DNA of 64,000 nucleotides, from the NCBI RefSeq assembly GCF_019090165.1, contig NZ_JAHRIB010000056.1, positions 1 through 64,000 on the forward strand, given 5' to 3'. The notes below the pieces were generated by a model. That model did not search any database, had not been told where the DNA came from, and saw only the letters and a program-made list of their open reading frames with translations. Source of the DNA: Streptomyces sp. BV286. GTDB taxonomy: Bacteria; Actinomycetota; Actinomycetes; Streptomycetales; Streptomycetaceae. Numbering within the stretch: position 1 is the stretch's first letter; every line of letters begins with the position of its first letter. The position numbers and the translations under genes are program-made. This document shows, one piece after another, positions 45,243 to 54,589 of this stretch.

Positions 45243-46031
45243 ATGCCCCCCACCAGAAGGAACCTGCTCGGAGCCGCGCTCGGCGGCGCGGCCACGGCCA
45301 CCGTGGGCCTGCCCGCCTCCGGCGCGCACGCCGCCTCCTGGCAGTTGAAGTGGTCCCCGTCGGCGCGCGACGACGGACTGGGCGCCTTCGAGACCCTGGA
45401 GGACGACCGGGCCGGCTCGCACCCCGCGGCCTCCCCGCACATCCGCACCATGGGCGACAACTGGCGCTTCGACATGCACACCGTCGACCGCGACACCTCG
45501 ACGGACCGTCAGCGCCACGAGGTGACCGGGCTGCGCAACGGCCCTGGCGGCGACTTCCTCAAGTGGAACGCGGGCCAGACCTGGCGCGTCACGTACGCGA
45601 TGTACATCCCCAGCTCCCTGCGGGCCACCACCAGCTTCACGCACATCATGCAGATGAAGCAGCCCGGCAGCGGGACCTCGCCCATCGTCGTGCAGTCGCT
45701 CCGTCGGGTGAACGGCGTGCAGACCATCGAACTCAAGCTCTTCGACGACGACATCCTCGTCGGCCGCACCGACCTGGAACCCCTGCACGAGAAATGGATC
45801 GACGTCGACTTCCAGATCAAGGTGGGCAACGGCACGGCGGGCTCGGTCCGCTGGATCCTCAAGAACGGCTCCACCACGGTCATCGACAAGTCGAGAACGG
45901 GCGTCGACACGTTCCTCGCCGACCGGGTACGCCCCAAGTGGGGCATCTACCGCTCCCTCGGCGACACGTCCGGGTCCCTGCGGGACTGTCATCTCCTGCT
46001 CACGAGGATGCGGGGGTATCAGCTCGTGTGA
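45243..46031 (+). CDS. Tat-exported polysaccharide lyase-like protein
   Basis: A 262-residue exported protein. TRRNLLGAALGG in the signal peptide (about 1-31) carries the twin-arginine motif, so export is by Tat in folded form. The mature part is a beta-jelly-roll like heparin lyase I-type lyases: DNWRFDMHTVDRD, RQRHEVTG, YAMYIPSSLRATTSFTHIMQ (the position of catalytic and substrate-contact residues) and KWGIYRSLGDTS. The substrate is probably an acidic polysaccharide. ATG 45243 has GGAG upstream. It converges with the Liv importer operon with only 37 bases between. Confidence 0.78.
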   Translation: MPPTRRNLLGAALGGAATATVGLPASGAHAASWQLKWSPSARDDGLGAFETLEDDRAGSHPAASPHIRTMGDNWRFDMHTVDRDTSTDRQRHEVTGLRNGPGGDFLKWNAGQTWRVTYAMYIPSSLRATTSFTHIMQMKQPGSGTSPIVVQSLRRVNGVQTIELKLFDDDILVGRTDLEPLHEKWIDVDFQIKVGNGTAGSVRWILKNGSTTVIDKSRTGVDTFLADRVRPKWGIYRSLGDTSGSLRDCHLLLTRMRGYQLV

Positions 46032-46068
46032 GCACGGCGGCCGGTGCCGGGGGTGCGTCCGGCCCGCT

Positions 46069-46854
46069 CTACGCCGTGGACGTGCCCAGGTAGGCGTCCC
46101 TCACCCGGCGGTCGGCGTGGACCTCGGCCGCGGTGCCCTCGGCGAGCACCCGCCCCAGGTCGAGTACGACGACCCGGGTCGACAGCTCCATGACGAAGGC
46201 GACGTTGTGCTCGACCAGGAGGACGGCACAGCCCTCCTGGGTGGCAAGCCGGCGCACGACGGCCGACAGACGGCCGCTCTCCTCGGCGGTCATCCCGGAG
46301 GCGGGCTCGTCCAGCAGCAGCACCCGCGGCGGATCCGCCAGGGCCCTGGCCAGCTCGGCCATGCGGGCCAGGCCCACCGGGAGGGCACCGGCGTAGGTGT
46401 CACCGAAGGCGTCGAGCCCGCAGGCACGCAGGACCTCGTCGGCCCTGGCGCGCCGCTCCTTCTCGTACGTACGCCGCGTCGGCGCCGCCAGCAGATCAGC
46501 GGGGAGGCCGCCTCCGCCACCGCGCCACTCCTGGGCCACCACCAGGTTGTCGGCCACCGTGAGCTGGCCGAAGAGCTGCCGGCGCTGGAACGTGCGGCGC
46601 ATCCCGTGGCGGGCGCGCCAGACGGGGGAGCGGCGGGTGACGTCCGATCCGCCGAGGTGGACGCGGCCCTCGTCGGGGCGGCGGATGCCGGAGAGGACGT
46701 CGAAGAGGGTGGTCTTCCCGGCGCCGTTGGGGCCGATGAGTCCGCAGATCTCGCCGGGACGCAGGGAGAGGCTCACACCGTCGAGAGCCCGGACGCCGCC
46801 GAAGCGGACGCCGACGCGGTCGGCGCGCAGGACGGGGGCGCTCGTGTTCGTCAT
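46069..46854 (-). CDS. livG: Branched-chain amino-acid-type ABC transporter ATP-binding protein (LivG)
   Basis: A 261-residue ABC ATPase. Walker A GPNGAGKTT, Q-loop and RTFQRRQLFGQLTV characteristic of LivG, and Walker B VLLLDEPASGM then H-loop VEHN. The ABC signature is weak: VGLARMAEL replaces the usual LSGGQQ-like sequence, as LivG proteins often do. It would form a heterodimer with the LivF-like domain fused to the permeases in the preceding gene. Its ATG overlaps that gene's stop by four bases. Last gene of the operon. Confidence 0.93.
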   Translation of the reverse strand: MTNTSAPVLRADRVGVRFGGVRALDGVSLSLRPGEICGLIGPNGAGKTTLFDVLSGIRRPDEGRVHLGGSDVTRRSPVWRARHGMRRTFQRRQLFGQLTVADNLVVAQEWRGGGGGLPADLLAAPTRRTYEKERRARADEVLRACGLDAFGDTYAGALPVGLARMAELARALADPPRVLLLDEPASGMTAEESGRLSAVVRRLATQEGCAVLLVEHNVAFVMELSTRVVVLDLGRVLAEGTAAEVHADRRVRDAYLGTSTA

Positions 46855-49800
46855 GGCCGGACCACTCCCTCGGTGGTGGACGGGTCCGGCTGCCGTACCG
46901 GCGATCCGGGGCCCGTCCCGGCGGTGGCTGCCAGTCCCAGGTATGCCTCCGTCAGCCGGTCCGCCTCCACCGCCGCCCGCGGGCCGCACCACGTCACCCG
47001 TCCCCGGGTCAGGTACGCGACCGTGTCGGCGACCCCCAGCACCTCGGTCGCCTTCTCCTCCACGAGGAGCAGGGCCGTTCCGTCGTCGCGGAGTTCGGTG
47101 AGGAGGCGGAACACCTCCTCGACCACGCGGGGCGCGAGGCCGAGCGACGGTTCGTCGGCGATCAGCACGGCCGGCGGGCGTTGGAGGAGCGGGGCGAGGG
47201 CCAGCATCTGCTGTTCCCCGCCGGACAGGGCGCCGGCGAGGACCCCACGGCGTCCGGCGAGACCGGGGAAGCGTTCGTACACGGCCTCACGCAGGTCTCG
47301 CCCGCGCAGACAGAGGGCGAGGTTCTCCTCGATGGTGAGGGCCGGGAAGATGCCCCGCCCCTCCGGCGCCAGGACCACCCCGGCCCGTGACCGGCGTACG
47401 GCTCCGTCCTTCGTGGCGTCGCGTCCTGCCACGTGCACCCGGCCGCCGAGCGGCGCCATGAGACCCGCGGCGACGCGGCAGGTCGTGGACTTCCCGGCCC
47501 CGTTCGGGCCGAGGAGCGCGAGGATCTCGCCGGGGTGCACGGCGAGGTCCACGCCGTGCAGGACGGGTGCGCCGTCGTATCCGGCACGTATGCCGCACAG
47601 CCGCAGGGCGGGCGCCGGGCCGGCGGGGCCCGGCGCCGTAGGGAGACCGACCTCCGCGGTCCCGGGCGTGGTCCCGGCTGCGGTCCCGGCTGCGGTCTCG
47701 GCCTCGCCGGAAGCAGCGCCTCCCGCTTGCCCCGGCACCCGGCCCCGCGTCCTCCTCGACACCCGGTCCGGAGACTGGCCGGTGCCGGTGCCGGTGCTGG
47801 TGTCCGTGTCAGTGCCGGCGCTCATGCCCGTGCCCGTGCTCGCCGGGGCGGCGGACGGACCCGGGCCCGCGGTGGGCGCCGCGGCGGTTGCCGTCCCCTT
47901 CTGTTCGGCGTCGGTCGTCGCCCGGGGTCCGGCCACCGGCGCCGCTCCGCTCGCGGCCGGCGCGGGTGCCGGTCCCGTGGGCATCCCGTCGGCCGCTGCG
48001 GGAGTTCCGGCCGGTCGCGACGGCGACCCGGCCGCTGCGGCCGACCCGTCGGCGGCCGTCCGGCGCCGGTGCAGCCGCACCGGCACCGCCGCGCAGTAGC
48101 CGTCCGGGTCGTTCGCCAGGGCCAGGCCCGCGAGACCGAAGAGGATCACCGGAAGGTGCACGGACTCGGTGACGTAGTCCGAGACGAGATGCGGTACGAG
48201 GGCGTAGACCAGCCCGGCGACGACCGCGAACTGCGGACGCCGCAGACCCGCCGCGACGACCACCGCGAGCCAGATCAGCCCGGTCATGGCGGTGAAGTCG
48301 GTGGCGGTGACACGGGTGTTGTAGGAGGCGTACATCACGCCGCCGAAGCCCGCGAGGCCGGCGGACAGCGTGAACAGCACCAGCTTGGTGCGTACGACCG
48401 ACACCCCGGAGGCCATCGCCGCCGCGGGCGCCGAGCGCACCGCGAGCATCGCCCGGCCGGACGGCGAGTTGCGCAGCGCGCTGAGCGCGGCGACGGCGGC
48501 GGCGACCAGCACGGTCAGCGCGACCCCGAGCGCCCGGTCGTCGTTGAGATCCACCGGTCCGAAGACCGGGCGGGGGATCGCCCACCCCGTGTCGCCGTTC
48601 CTCAGCCCGCCGATCTGGAACAGGACCTGGTCGGCGAGGAAGGCGAGCGCGAGGGTGGCGAGGGCGAGCGAGCGGCCGCCGAGCCGCAGCGCGGGCAGGG
48701 CCACCAGCGCGCCCAGCACGGCCGCCGCGCAGGTACCCGCCGCGGCCGCCGCGACGAACGGCCAGCCGTGGCTCATCAGCAGCCCCGCCACCAGCGCCGC
48801 CCCCGTCACGAAGGTCGCCTGCGCCAGCGACACCATCGCGCCGAGTCCTGTCACCACGGTGAAGGAGACGAACACCAGGGACAGGGCGAGTCCCTGGGCG
48901 AGGATGCCGCTCCAGAAGGGGGTGGTGACCGTGTAGAAGGACGCCGCGAGCAGGACGCCGGCCGCCGCCCAGGGGCCCCAGCGCCGCAGCCGGGACCGCC
49001 CCGCCAGGTAGTCGACCGGCGGCACGTCCACCGCCGCGGTGCCCGCCGTCCGGCTGCGCCGCGTCATGAGCAGCAGCCCGGCGAAGAGGATCAGGAACGG
49101 CACGGCGGTACGGAACCCGGTGATCCGCTCGGCGAAGTCCGCGTACCCGGCCACCAGGTTCTGCAGCACCCCGAGTCCGAGCCCGCCCACGAACGCCAGC
49201 GGTACGGAGACGAAGCGGCCGAGCACCGCGGCCGTCGCCGAGACGAAGAGGAACAGCGTGAAGTCGTGGGCGGACAGCCCGAGAAGAGGTGTGGCCAGCA
49301 CGCCCGCCAGGCCCGCGAGCCCCGACGACAGCATCCACGCGATGGACGACAACCGGTCCGCGCTCAACCCCCGCAGCTCCACGAGCGAGCGGTTGTCGAC
49401 GGCCGCCCTGAGCTGCAGCCCGAGCGGGGTGTGCCGCATCAGGACCCACAGGCCGGCGGCCACCACGGCCGTCACGACCCAGATGATCAGCTGGTCGGAG
49501 TCGACGCCGACACCGTCGGTGAGCTGCCAGGATCTCGCGGGGCTGGGCCCGACACCCGGCAGCCCGAACTGGTTCTCGGCGGGCTTCACCGACGTGCCCG
49601 CGTCCTCCAGCAGTTCGACGACCCACAGCCCCAGCGCGGGCAGTGCCACCAGCAGGCCGATGGTGGCGACGATCTGGGCCGTCTCACCGACCCGTGCCAG
49701 CTTGCGGAACATCAGCCGGTCGAGGCCCCAGCCGAGTGCCGGTGCCAGCACGCACACCAGCAGCAGCGCCGTGGGGACGGCCGGCCAGCCGAAGCCCGAG

Positions 49801-49961
49801 TGCAGCTCGTAGAAGGCGAGGGCGCACAGATAGGCGGTGGCGCCGTGCGCGAAGTTGAACAGGCCCGACGCCGAGTACGAGAGCACGAGGCCGGTGGCGA
49901 GGAGCGCGTACAGCGCGCCCGACACCAGTCCGCTCAGGACGAATCCGAGAAGGTCGGCCAT
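46851..49961 (-). CDS. Fused LivH-LivM-LivF ABC transporter (two permeases plus ATPase)
   Basis: A single 1036-residue chain with three normally separate subunits. Residues about 1-300 are LivH-like (LLGFVLSGLVSGALYALLAT), about 320-630 LivM-like (GLGAMVSLAQATFVTGAAL), both polytopic permease domains of the branched-chain amino-acid type. About 632-787 is a linker of Ala, Gly, Thr, Ser and Pro. About 788-1036 is a LivF-type ATPase with Walker A GPNGAGKST (about 815), signature LSGGEQQML and Walker B VLIADEPSLGL. With LivG and the lipoprotein LivK it makes a complete importer. The substrate could be amino acids, short amides or urea. The reading frame is continuous. Confidence 0.94.
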   Translation of the reverse strand: MADLLGFVLSGLVSGALYALLATGLVLSYSASGLFNFAHGATAYLCALAFYELHSGFGWPAVPTALLLVCVLAPALGWGLDRLMFRKLARVGETAQIVATIGLLVALPALGLWVVELLEDAGTSVKPAENQFGLPGVGPSPARSWQLTDGVGVDSDQLIIWVVTAVVAAGLWVLMRHTPLGLQLRAAVDNRSLVELRGLSADRLSSIAWMLSSGLAGLAGVLATPLLGLSAHDFTLFLFVSATAAVLGRFVSVPLAFVGGLGLGVLQNLVAGYADFAERITGFRTAVPFLILFAGLLLMTRRSRTAGTAAVDVPPVDYLAGRSRLRRWGPWAAAGVLLAASFYTVTTPFWSGILAQGLALSLVFVSFTVVTGLGAMVSLAQATFVTGAALVAGLLMSHGWPFVAAAAAGTCAAAVLGALVALPALRLGGRSLALATLALAFLADQVLFQIGGLRNGDTGWAIPRPVFGPVDLNDDRALGVALTVLVAAAVAALSALRNSPSGRAMLAVRSAPAAAMASGVSVVRTKLVLFTLSAGLAGFGGVMYASYNTRVTATDFTAMTGLIWLAVVVAAGLRRPQFAVVAGLVYALVPHLVSDYVTESVHLPVILFGLAGLALANDPDGYCAAVPVRLHRRRTAADGSAAAAGSPSRPAGTPAAADGMPTGPAPAPAASGAAPVAGPRATTDAEQKGTATAAAPTAGPGPSAAPASTGTGMSAGTDTDTSTGTGTGQSPDRVSRRTRGRVPGQAGGAASGEAETAAGTAAGTTPGTAEVGLPTAPGPAGPAPALRLCGIRAGYDGAPVLHGVDLAVHPGEILALLGPNGAGKSTTCRVAAGLMAPLGGRVHVAGRDATKDGAVRRSRAGVVLAPEGRGIFPALTIEENLALCLRGRDLREAVYERFPGLAGRRGVLAGALSGGEQQMLALAPLLQRPPAVLIADEPSLGLAPRVVEEVFRLLTELRDDGTALLLVEEKATEVLGVADTVAYLTRGRVTWCGPRAAVEADRLTEAYLGLAATAGTGPGSPVRQPDPSTTEGVVRP

Positions 49962-50037
49962 GCCGTGTCACCACATCCCCGAGTCCGGAGGTCCCCGGCC
50001 CCGGACCCCGGGCTCGGGAAGTCGCCTTGTGCCGCGG

Positions 50038-51294
50038 CTACTTGAAGGGGATCGGCGGATAGCACCTGAAGGGCGCCGACACGGTGTACTCGCCGTCCTT
50101 GAGCTGGACGAGCGCCCCGCAGCCGAACGACTCCTTCTGGCCCTTCGGTTCGGCCCGGTCGCCGACCAGCGTGCCGGTGTCCGTGAACCCGTCCGCCGCC
50201 TTCTGGAAGGACGCCACGGTCAGCTTCCTGCCGGCCTTCTCGGCGATGGCGAGGAAGAGGTCGGCCGACATGTATCCGGTCATCATGTGCATGTTCAGGG
50301 GCACGTCCTCGCCCGCGGCCTTCCTGATGTCCTTCCTGAACCGCGTCATGGCCGCGCTCTCCTGCTCGAACGGCTGGAACGACAGCAGGACGTGCACCCC
50401 GTCGAGCGCCTTGCGGGTCGCGCTCTTGGACAGCAGCCCCGGGTCGTAGTCGGTCGGATCGGTGAGCACACCGGCGTATCCCGTCCGCTTGACCGCCGTG
50501 AACAGACCGATGTTGTACGGGGTCTGCATCACGGAGACGATCGCGTCCGGAGCCTTGCCGCCGTCGCTGCGCAGGATCTCCTTCGTGTACGCAGACCAGT
50601 CGCTCGGAACGGAGGTCGCGGGCACCGACGGCTTGGCGAACGTCACCTTGAACCCGGCCGACGCGAAGCTCTGACGATAGGTGCGGATGGCGAACTTCCC
50701 CGCGTCGCTGTCGTTGGCGAGGATCGCCACGCTGCGGCCCCTGGCGCCGCCCAGCACCTGTTCGAGGCCCTCGGGCCACGTCTGCGAGATGGTGCCGCCG
50801 GGCATCGGCACCATGCAGCCGCCGAATCCGTAGATGTACGACGGTCCGCAGAAGGACGGCAGTGTGCCCCAGCCGAAGGTGGGGACCCGCTGCTTCTGCA
50901 GGAAGTCGGCGCCGGAGAACGTCGTCGAACTCATCGGTGCGATCGCGAACACCTTGTCCTGCTGGACGAGTTTGCGTGCCGCCGCCAGGTTCCTGGCCGG
51001 ATCCTGGCCGTCGTCCTCCGCGCCCAGGTACTCGATGTCCCGTCCGTTCACCCCGCCTTCGGCGTTGGCGCGGTCGAAGCGGGCCTTGGCGCCGAGGTCG
51101 GTGTCCTTCTTCGAGTAGCCGCTGGCGGTCGTCATCGACACGATGCCGCCGACCTTGACGGAGGTGTCGGTGACTCCGCGTACGGAGTCCTCGGACTTCG
51201 GAGTGCCGCCGGTGGAGGCCGAGTTGCAGGCGGCTGCCAGCAGCAGGGCGGTGGCGGCCACCGCTGCGGCGAATGTGCGGGTCGGTCGCGACAC
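50038..51294 (-). CDS. Branched-chain amino-acid-type ABC transporter substrate-binding lipoprotein (LivK)
   Basis: A 418-residue periplasmic-binding-protein type 1 protein. The signal sequence MSRPTRTFAAAVAATALLLA ends with AAAC (C24), a lipobox, so the mature protein is lipid-anchored outside the membrane. The body has the Leu/Ile/Val-binding fold: VKVGGIVSMTTASGYSKKDTD at the ligand-pocket start and FAIAPMSSTTFSGADFLQKQ. It supplies substrate to the fused LivHMF/LivG importer 76 bases downstream. The GTG start has GGAGGGG upstream. First gene of the operon. Confidence 0.93.
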   Translation of the reverse strand: MSRPTRTFAAAVAATALLLAAACNSASTGGTPKSEDSVRGVTDTSVKVGGIVSMTTASGYSKKDTDLGAKARFDRANAEGGVNGRDIEYLGAEDDGQDPARNLAAARKLVQQDKVFAIAPMSSTTFSGADFLQKQRVPTFGWGTLPSFCGPSYIYGFGGCMVPMPGGTISQTWPEGLEQVLGGARGRSVAILANDSDAGKFAIRTYRQSFASAGFKVTFAKPSVPATSVPSDWSAYTKEILRSDGGKAPDAIVSVMQTPYNIGLFTAVKRTGYAGVLTDPTDYDPGLLSKSATRKALDGVHVLLSFQPFEQESAAMTRFRKDIRKAAGEDVPLNMHMMTGYMSADLFLAIAEKAGRKLTVASFQKAADGFTDTGTLVGDRAEPKGQKESFGCGALVQLKDGEYTVSAPFRCYPPIPFK

Positions 51295-51419
51295 GGTCGG
51301 CCCCTCCGTCGGGTGACTCGGGTGACCGAAATGATCCGGCGAATCTGACGGGCCGTCAATATGTGGCGCGGCAGTATGTGACGAAGCGTCAGATCGAAGG
51401 TCGGGTGCCGGCCGGTGGG

Positions 51420-51456
51420 GGCTGGTCGCTCAGTTCCCCACGCCCCCTCGGGGGCG
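51420..51456 (-). terminator. Hairpin / dispersed element, inverted copy E, after the acyl-CoA synthetase gene
   Basis: On the minus strand this reads CGCCCCCGAGGGGGCG then TGGGGAACTGAGCGACCAGC, the same element as the copies at 3535 and 13641. The CGCCCC/GGGGCG stem lies 15-30 bases past the synthetase stop. Confidence 0.6.
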
Positions 51457-51470
51457 CCCCTGTACCGCGG

Positions 51471-53297
51471 CTACGCCCGGTACAGGGCCTCGACCTCCGA
51501 CGCGTACGCGTTCTCGATCGCCTTCCGCTTCAGCTTCAGGGACGGGGTCAGCAGGCCGTGTTCCTCGGTGAACTGATGGGCCAGTATGCGGAAGGTGCGG
51601 ATCGACTCGGCCTGGGAGACGAGCGTGTTCGCGGCGACCACGGCCCGTCGCACCTCGGTCTCCAGGTCGGAGTCCCGCACCAGCTCCGACGGGGTGAGCC
51701 GGGACTTGCCCCGCATCTGCAGCCAGTGCTCGACCGCCTCCCCGTCGAGGGTGACGAGCGCCGCGATGTACGGCCGGTCGTTGCCGACGACGATGCACTG
51801 CGCGACCAGCGGGTGGTCGCGCACCCGCTCCTCCAGGACTCCCGGCGAGACGCTCTTGCCGCCGGAGGTCACCAGGATCTCCTTCTTGCGCCCGGTGATG
51901 GTGAGATAGCCGTCCTCGTCGAGCGCGCCGATGTCACCGGTGGCGAGCCAGCCGTCGTGCAGGGCCGCGTCGGTGGCCTTCGGGTCGCCCAGGTAGCCCT
52001 GGAAGACGTTGTCGCCGCGCAACCAGATCTCGCCGTCGTCCGCGATGTGCACGGTCGTGCCCGGGAGGGGCTGGCCGACGGTCCCGTACCGGGTGCGCTC
52101 GGGCGGGTTGGCGGTCGCGGCGGCCGTCGACTCGGTGAGGCCGTACCCCTCGTAGATCTGCACGCCGGCGCCCGCGAAGAACAGCCCGAGCCGCCGGTCC
52201 ATCGCCGAACCGCCGGACATCGCGTGCTTCACGCGCCCGCCCATCGCGGTACGGATCTTGGCGTAGACGAGTTTGTCGAAGAGCTGGTGCTGCATCCGCA
52301 GTGCCGCGGAGGGCCCGGGACCGATGCCCCACGCCTTCGCCTCCACCGCGTCCGCGTAACGCACCGCGACCTCGACGGCCTTCTCGAACGGGCCCCCCTT
52401 GCCCTCCCGCTCGGCCTTCCGCCGGGCCGCGTTGAACACCTTCTCGAAGATGTACGGCACGGCCAGGAAGAACGTCGGCCGGAACGCGGCCAGGTCGGGC
52501 AGCAGGGCCGCCGCGTTGAGCTGCGGCTGGTGGCCGAACTTCACCCTCCCCCGGATCGCGGCGACCTGCACCATCCGCCCGAAGACGTGCGCGAGCGGCA
52601 GGAACAGCAGGGTGGCCGCCTCGTCGCCGCGCTTGGAGCGGAAGAGCGGCTCCCAGCGCTCGATCGCCGTGTCCGTCTCGAACATGAAGTTGGCGTGCGT
52701 CAGGACGCAGCCCTTGGGGCGGCCCGTGGTGCCGGACGTGTAGATGATCGTCGCCGTCGACTCCGGGGTGACCGCGCGCCGGTGCCGGTGCACCACTTCG
52801 TCGTCGATGTGCCCGCCCGCCTCGTACAGCTCCTGCACGGCGCCCGCGTCGAGCTGCCACAGCTTGTGCAGCGTCGGCAGCCGGTCGATGACCGTGGCGA
52901 TGGTCATCGCGTGGTCCTCGTGCTCGACCATCGCGGCCGACACCTGGGCGTCGTGCAGCATCCAGAAGACCTGCTCGGCCGACGAGGTGGAGTAGATCGG
53001 CACGACCTGCGCGCCGATCGACCACAGCGCGTAGTCGAAGAGGGTCCACTCGTAGCGCGTACGGGACATGATCGCGACCCGGTCGCCGAACCGGACGCCC
53101 TGCGCCAGCAGGCCCTTCGCGAGCGCGAGGACCTCGTCACGGAACTCGGCGGACGTCACGTCGCGCCACTGGCCGTGTTCGTCCTTGCGGCCCAGTGCGA
53201 TGTAGAGCGGATCCTCCTGGGCATAATCGAAGACGGCATCGGCCAGGCCGCCCACTGGCGGTGCCGACGCCAGGGGAGGGTTGGTGAACTCGCGCAA
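51471..53297 (-). CDS. Long-chain acyl-CoA synthetase (AMP-forming)
   Basis: A 608-residue ANL-superfamily ligase of the FadD15/long-chain type. The AMP motif is IIYTSGTTGRPKGCVLTH, then LPLAHVFGRM, YEGYGLTESTAAAT, GWLATGDIGALDEDGYLTI and GRKKEILVTSGGK, with the C-terminal lysine region LKLKRKAIE. It activates fatty acids to acyl-CoA at the cytoplasmic membrane for degradation or lipid synthesis. The unusual TTG start at 53297 is supported by AAGGAG six bases upstream and by typical homologue starts (REFTNPP). A cluster of ACGGAA dyads lies about 140-190 bases upstream. Confidence 0.95.
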   Translation of the reverse strand: MREFTNPPLASAPPVGGLADAVFDYAQEDPLYIALGRKDEHGQWRDVTSAEFRDEVLALAKGLLAQGVRFGDRVAIMSRTRYEWTLFDYALWSIGAQVVPIYSTSSAEQVFWMLHDAQVSAAMVEHEDHAMTIATVIDRLPTLHKLWQLDAGAVQELYEAGGHIDDEVVHRHRRAVTPESTATIIYTSGTTGRPKGCVLTHANFMFETDTAIERWEPLFRSKRGDEAATLLFLPLAHVFGRMVQVAAIRGRVKFGHQPQLNAAALLPDLAAFRPTFFLAVPYIFEKVFNAARRKAEREGKGGPFEKAVEVAVRYADAVEAKAWGIGPGPSAALRMQHQLFDKLVYAKIRTAMGGRVKHAMSGGSAMDRRLGLFFAGAGVQIYEGYGLTESTAAATANPPERTRYGTVGQPLPGTTVHIADDGEIWLRGDNVFQGYLGDPKATDAALHDGWLATGDIGALDEDGYLTITGRKKEILVTSGGKSVSPGVLEERVRDHPLVAQCIVVGNDRPYIAALVTLDGEAVEHWLQMRGKSRLTPSELVRDSDLETEVRRAVVAANTLVSQAESIRTFRILAHQFTEEHGLLTPSLKLKRKAIENAYASEVEALYRA

Positions 53298-53434
53298 TCC
53301 CGCTCCTTCGGTGCTTCGCAGCGCCGTGAAAGCTACCCCAACGGGAGCCGCGGCGGGAGGGGTGACGAATTACCCGGGGCCGGACGTTCGCCCTGGTCAA
53401 CCCTTCAAATCCGGCCACAAGGGGGAAGGCCGGG

Positions 53435-53485
53435 ACGGAATCCTTACTCTTACGTAAGTTTCGGTTCCGTAATCTCCACGGAATC
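53435..53485. promoter_or_regulatory. Nested operator-like dyads upstream of the acyl-CoA synthetase gene
   Basis: CTTACGTAAG (53449-53458) is a perfect palindrome. It is flanked by ACGGAA (53435-53440) and TTCCGT (53465-53470), and TTCCGT pairs again with ACGGAA (53478-53483) over 7 bases. The arrangement suggests a TetR-type or similar regulator site. Confidence 0.5.
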
Positions 53486-53584
53486 TGTACGACCCGTTTA
53501 CGCGCCGTCGGGTGCGTGGCCGAGGCCCGGGGAGGTGCTCGGGAACCGGTGCGGCGGGCCCGGCCGAGGTGACGCACCCCGTGC

Positions 53585-54451
53585 TCAGCGAGCGCGGTGC
53601 AGTCTGTCGCCGGCCGACAGGATCGAGGCCGCCAGCGCGTCCGCCGCACCCTTGGCCGCCGTGTGGCGTCTGCCGTGGACCAGGACGAACTCCACCTCGC
53701 CGAGCTCCGGCAGGCCCGCGCGGTCGGGAACGCGGAAGAGGCCCGGCGGGATCAGGCCCCGTGAGTGGGCCATCACTCCGAGCCCGGCGCGGGCCGCCGC
53801 GACGAGGCCGTTGAGGCTGCCGCTCGTGCACGCGATGCGCCAGGACCGGTCCTGGCGCTCCAGGGCCTCCAGGGCCAGGGCCCGGGTGATGCCCGGCGGC
53901 GGGTAGACGATCAGCGGGACGGGGCGGTCGGGATCCAGCCGCAGGCGTTCCGCGCCGATCCAGACCAGCCGGTCGTGCCAGACCAGTTCGCCGCGCGGGT
54001 CCCCGGGGCGGCGCTTGGCCAGCACCAGGTCGAGCTTCCCGTCGGCGAGCCGCTCGTGCAGGGTGCCCGAGAGCTCGACCGTCAGCTCCAGATCGACCTC
54101 CGGATGGTCGTGACGGAAGCCCTCCAGGATCTCGGTCAGCCGGGTGAGTACGAAGTCCTCCGAGGCGCCGAACCGCAGCCGGCCGCGCAGCCGCGTCCCC
54201 GTGAAGAACGCCGCCGCCTGCTCGTGCGCCTCCAGGATCCGGCGCGCGAACCCGAGCATCGCCTCGCCGTCCTCCGTCAGTTCCACCGAGTGGGTGTCCC
54301 GGGTGAACAGCTGCCGGCCGGTGGCGCCCTCCAGGCGTCGCACGTGCTGGCTGACCGTGGACTGCCGCAGCCCGAGCCGCCGGGCCGCCTGGGTGAAGCT
54401 CAGCGTCTGGGCCACGGCCAGGAAGGTGCGCAGCTGCGAGGGCTCGTACAC
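53585..54451 (-). CDS. LysR-type transcriptional regulator
   Basis: A 288-residue LTTR. The HTH is at about 1-60 (QLRTFLAVAQTLSFTQAARRL, then LRQSTVSQHVRRLEGATGRQ), followed by the two-lobed effector domain (about 90-285). It is divergent from a bile-acid/sodium-type symporter gene, the arrangement in which LTTRs control their neighbour. GTG start with GGAGGG upstream. The co-inducer is unknown but is probably the symporter substrate. Confidence 0.94.
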   Translation of the reverse strand: MYEPSQLRTFLAVAQTLSFTQAARRLGLRQSTVSQHVRRLEGATGRQLFTRDTHSVELTEDGEAMLGFARRILEAHEQAAAFFTGTRLRGRLRFGASEDFVLTRLTEILEGFRHDHPEVDLELTVELSGTLHERLADGKLDLVLAKRRPGDPRGELVWHDRLVWIGAERLRLDPDRPVPLIVYPPPGITRALALEALERQDRSWRIACTSGSLNGLVAAARAGLGVMAHSRGLIPPGLFRVPDRAGLPELGEVEFVLVHGRRHTAAKGAADALAASILSAGDRLHRAR

Positions 54452-54463
54452 GCCCTCCAGGCT

Positions 54464-54478
54464 ATCGCGGTACGTGAT
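54464..54478. promoter_or_regulatory. LysR-box-like site (T-N11-A)
   Basis: ATC-N9-GAT centred at 54471 fits the T-N11-A rule for LTTR binding, 13 bases upstream of the LysR start and about 110 bases upstream of the symporter start. Confidence 0.4.
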
Positions 54479-54589
54479 GACAGTCAGAGCGGTATGACGG
54501 ATTCCCGATCACGGTGTCGAGGAGGACGATGGAGAGGGCACGAGCCGGCACTGAACCGCCGCACTGAACCGACTGAGCAACGGAGCACC

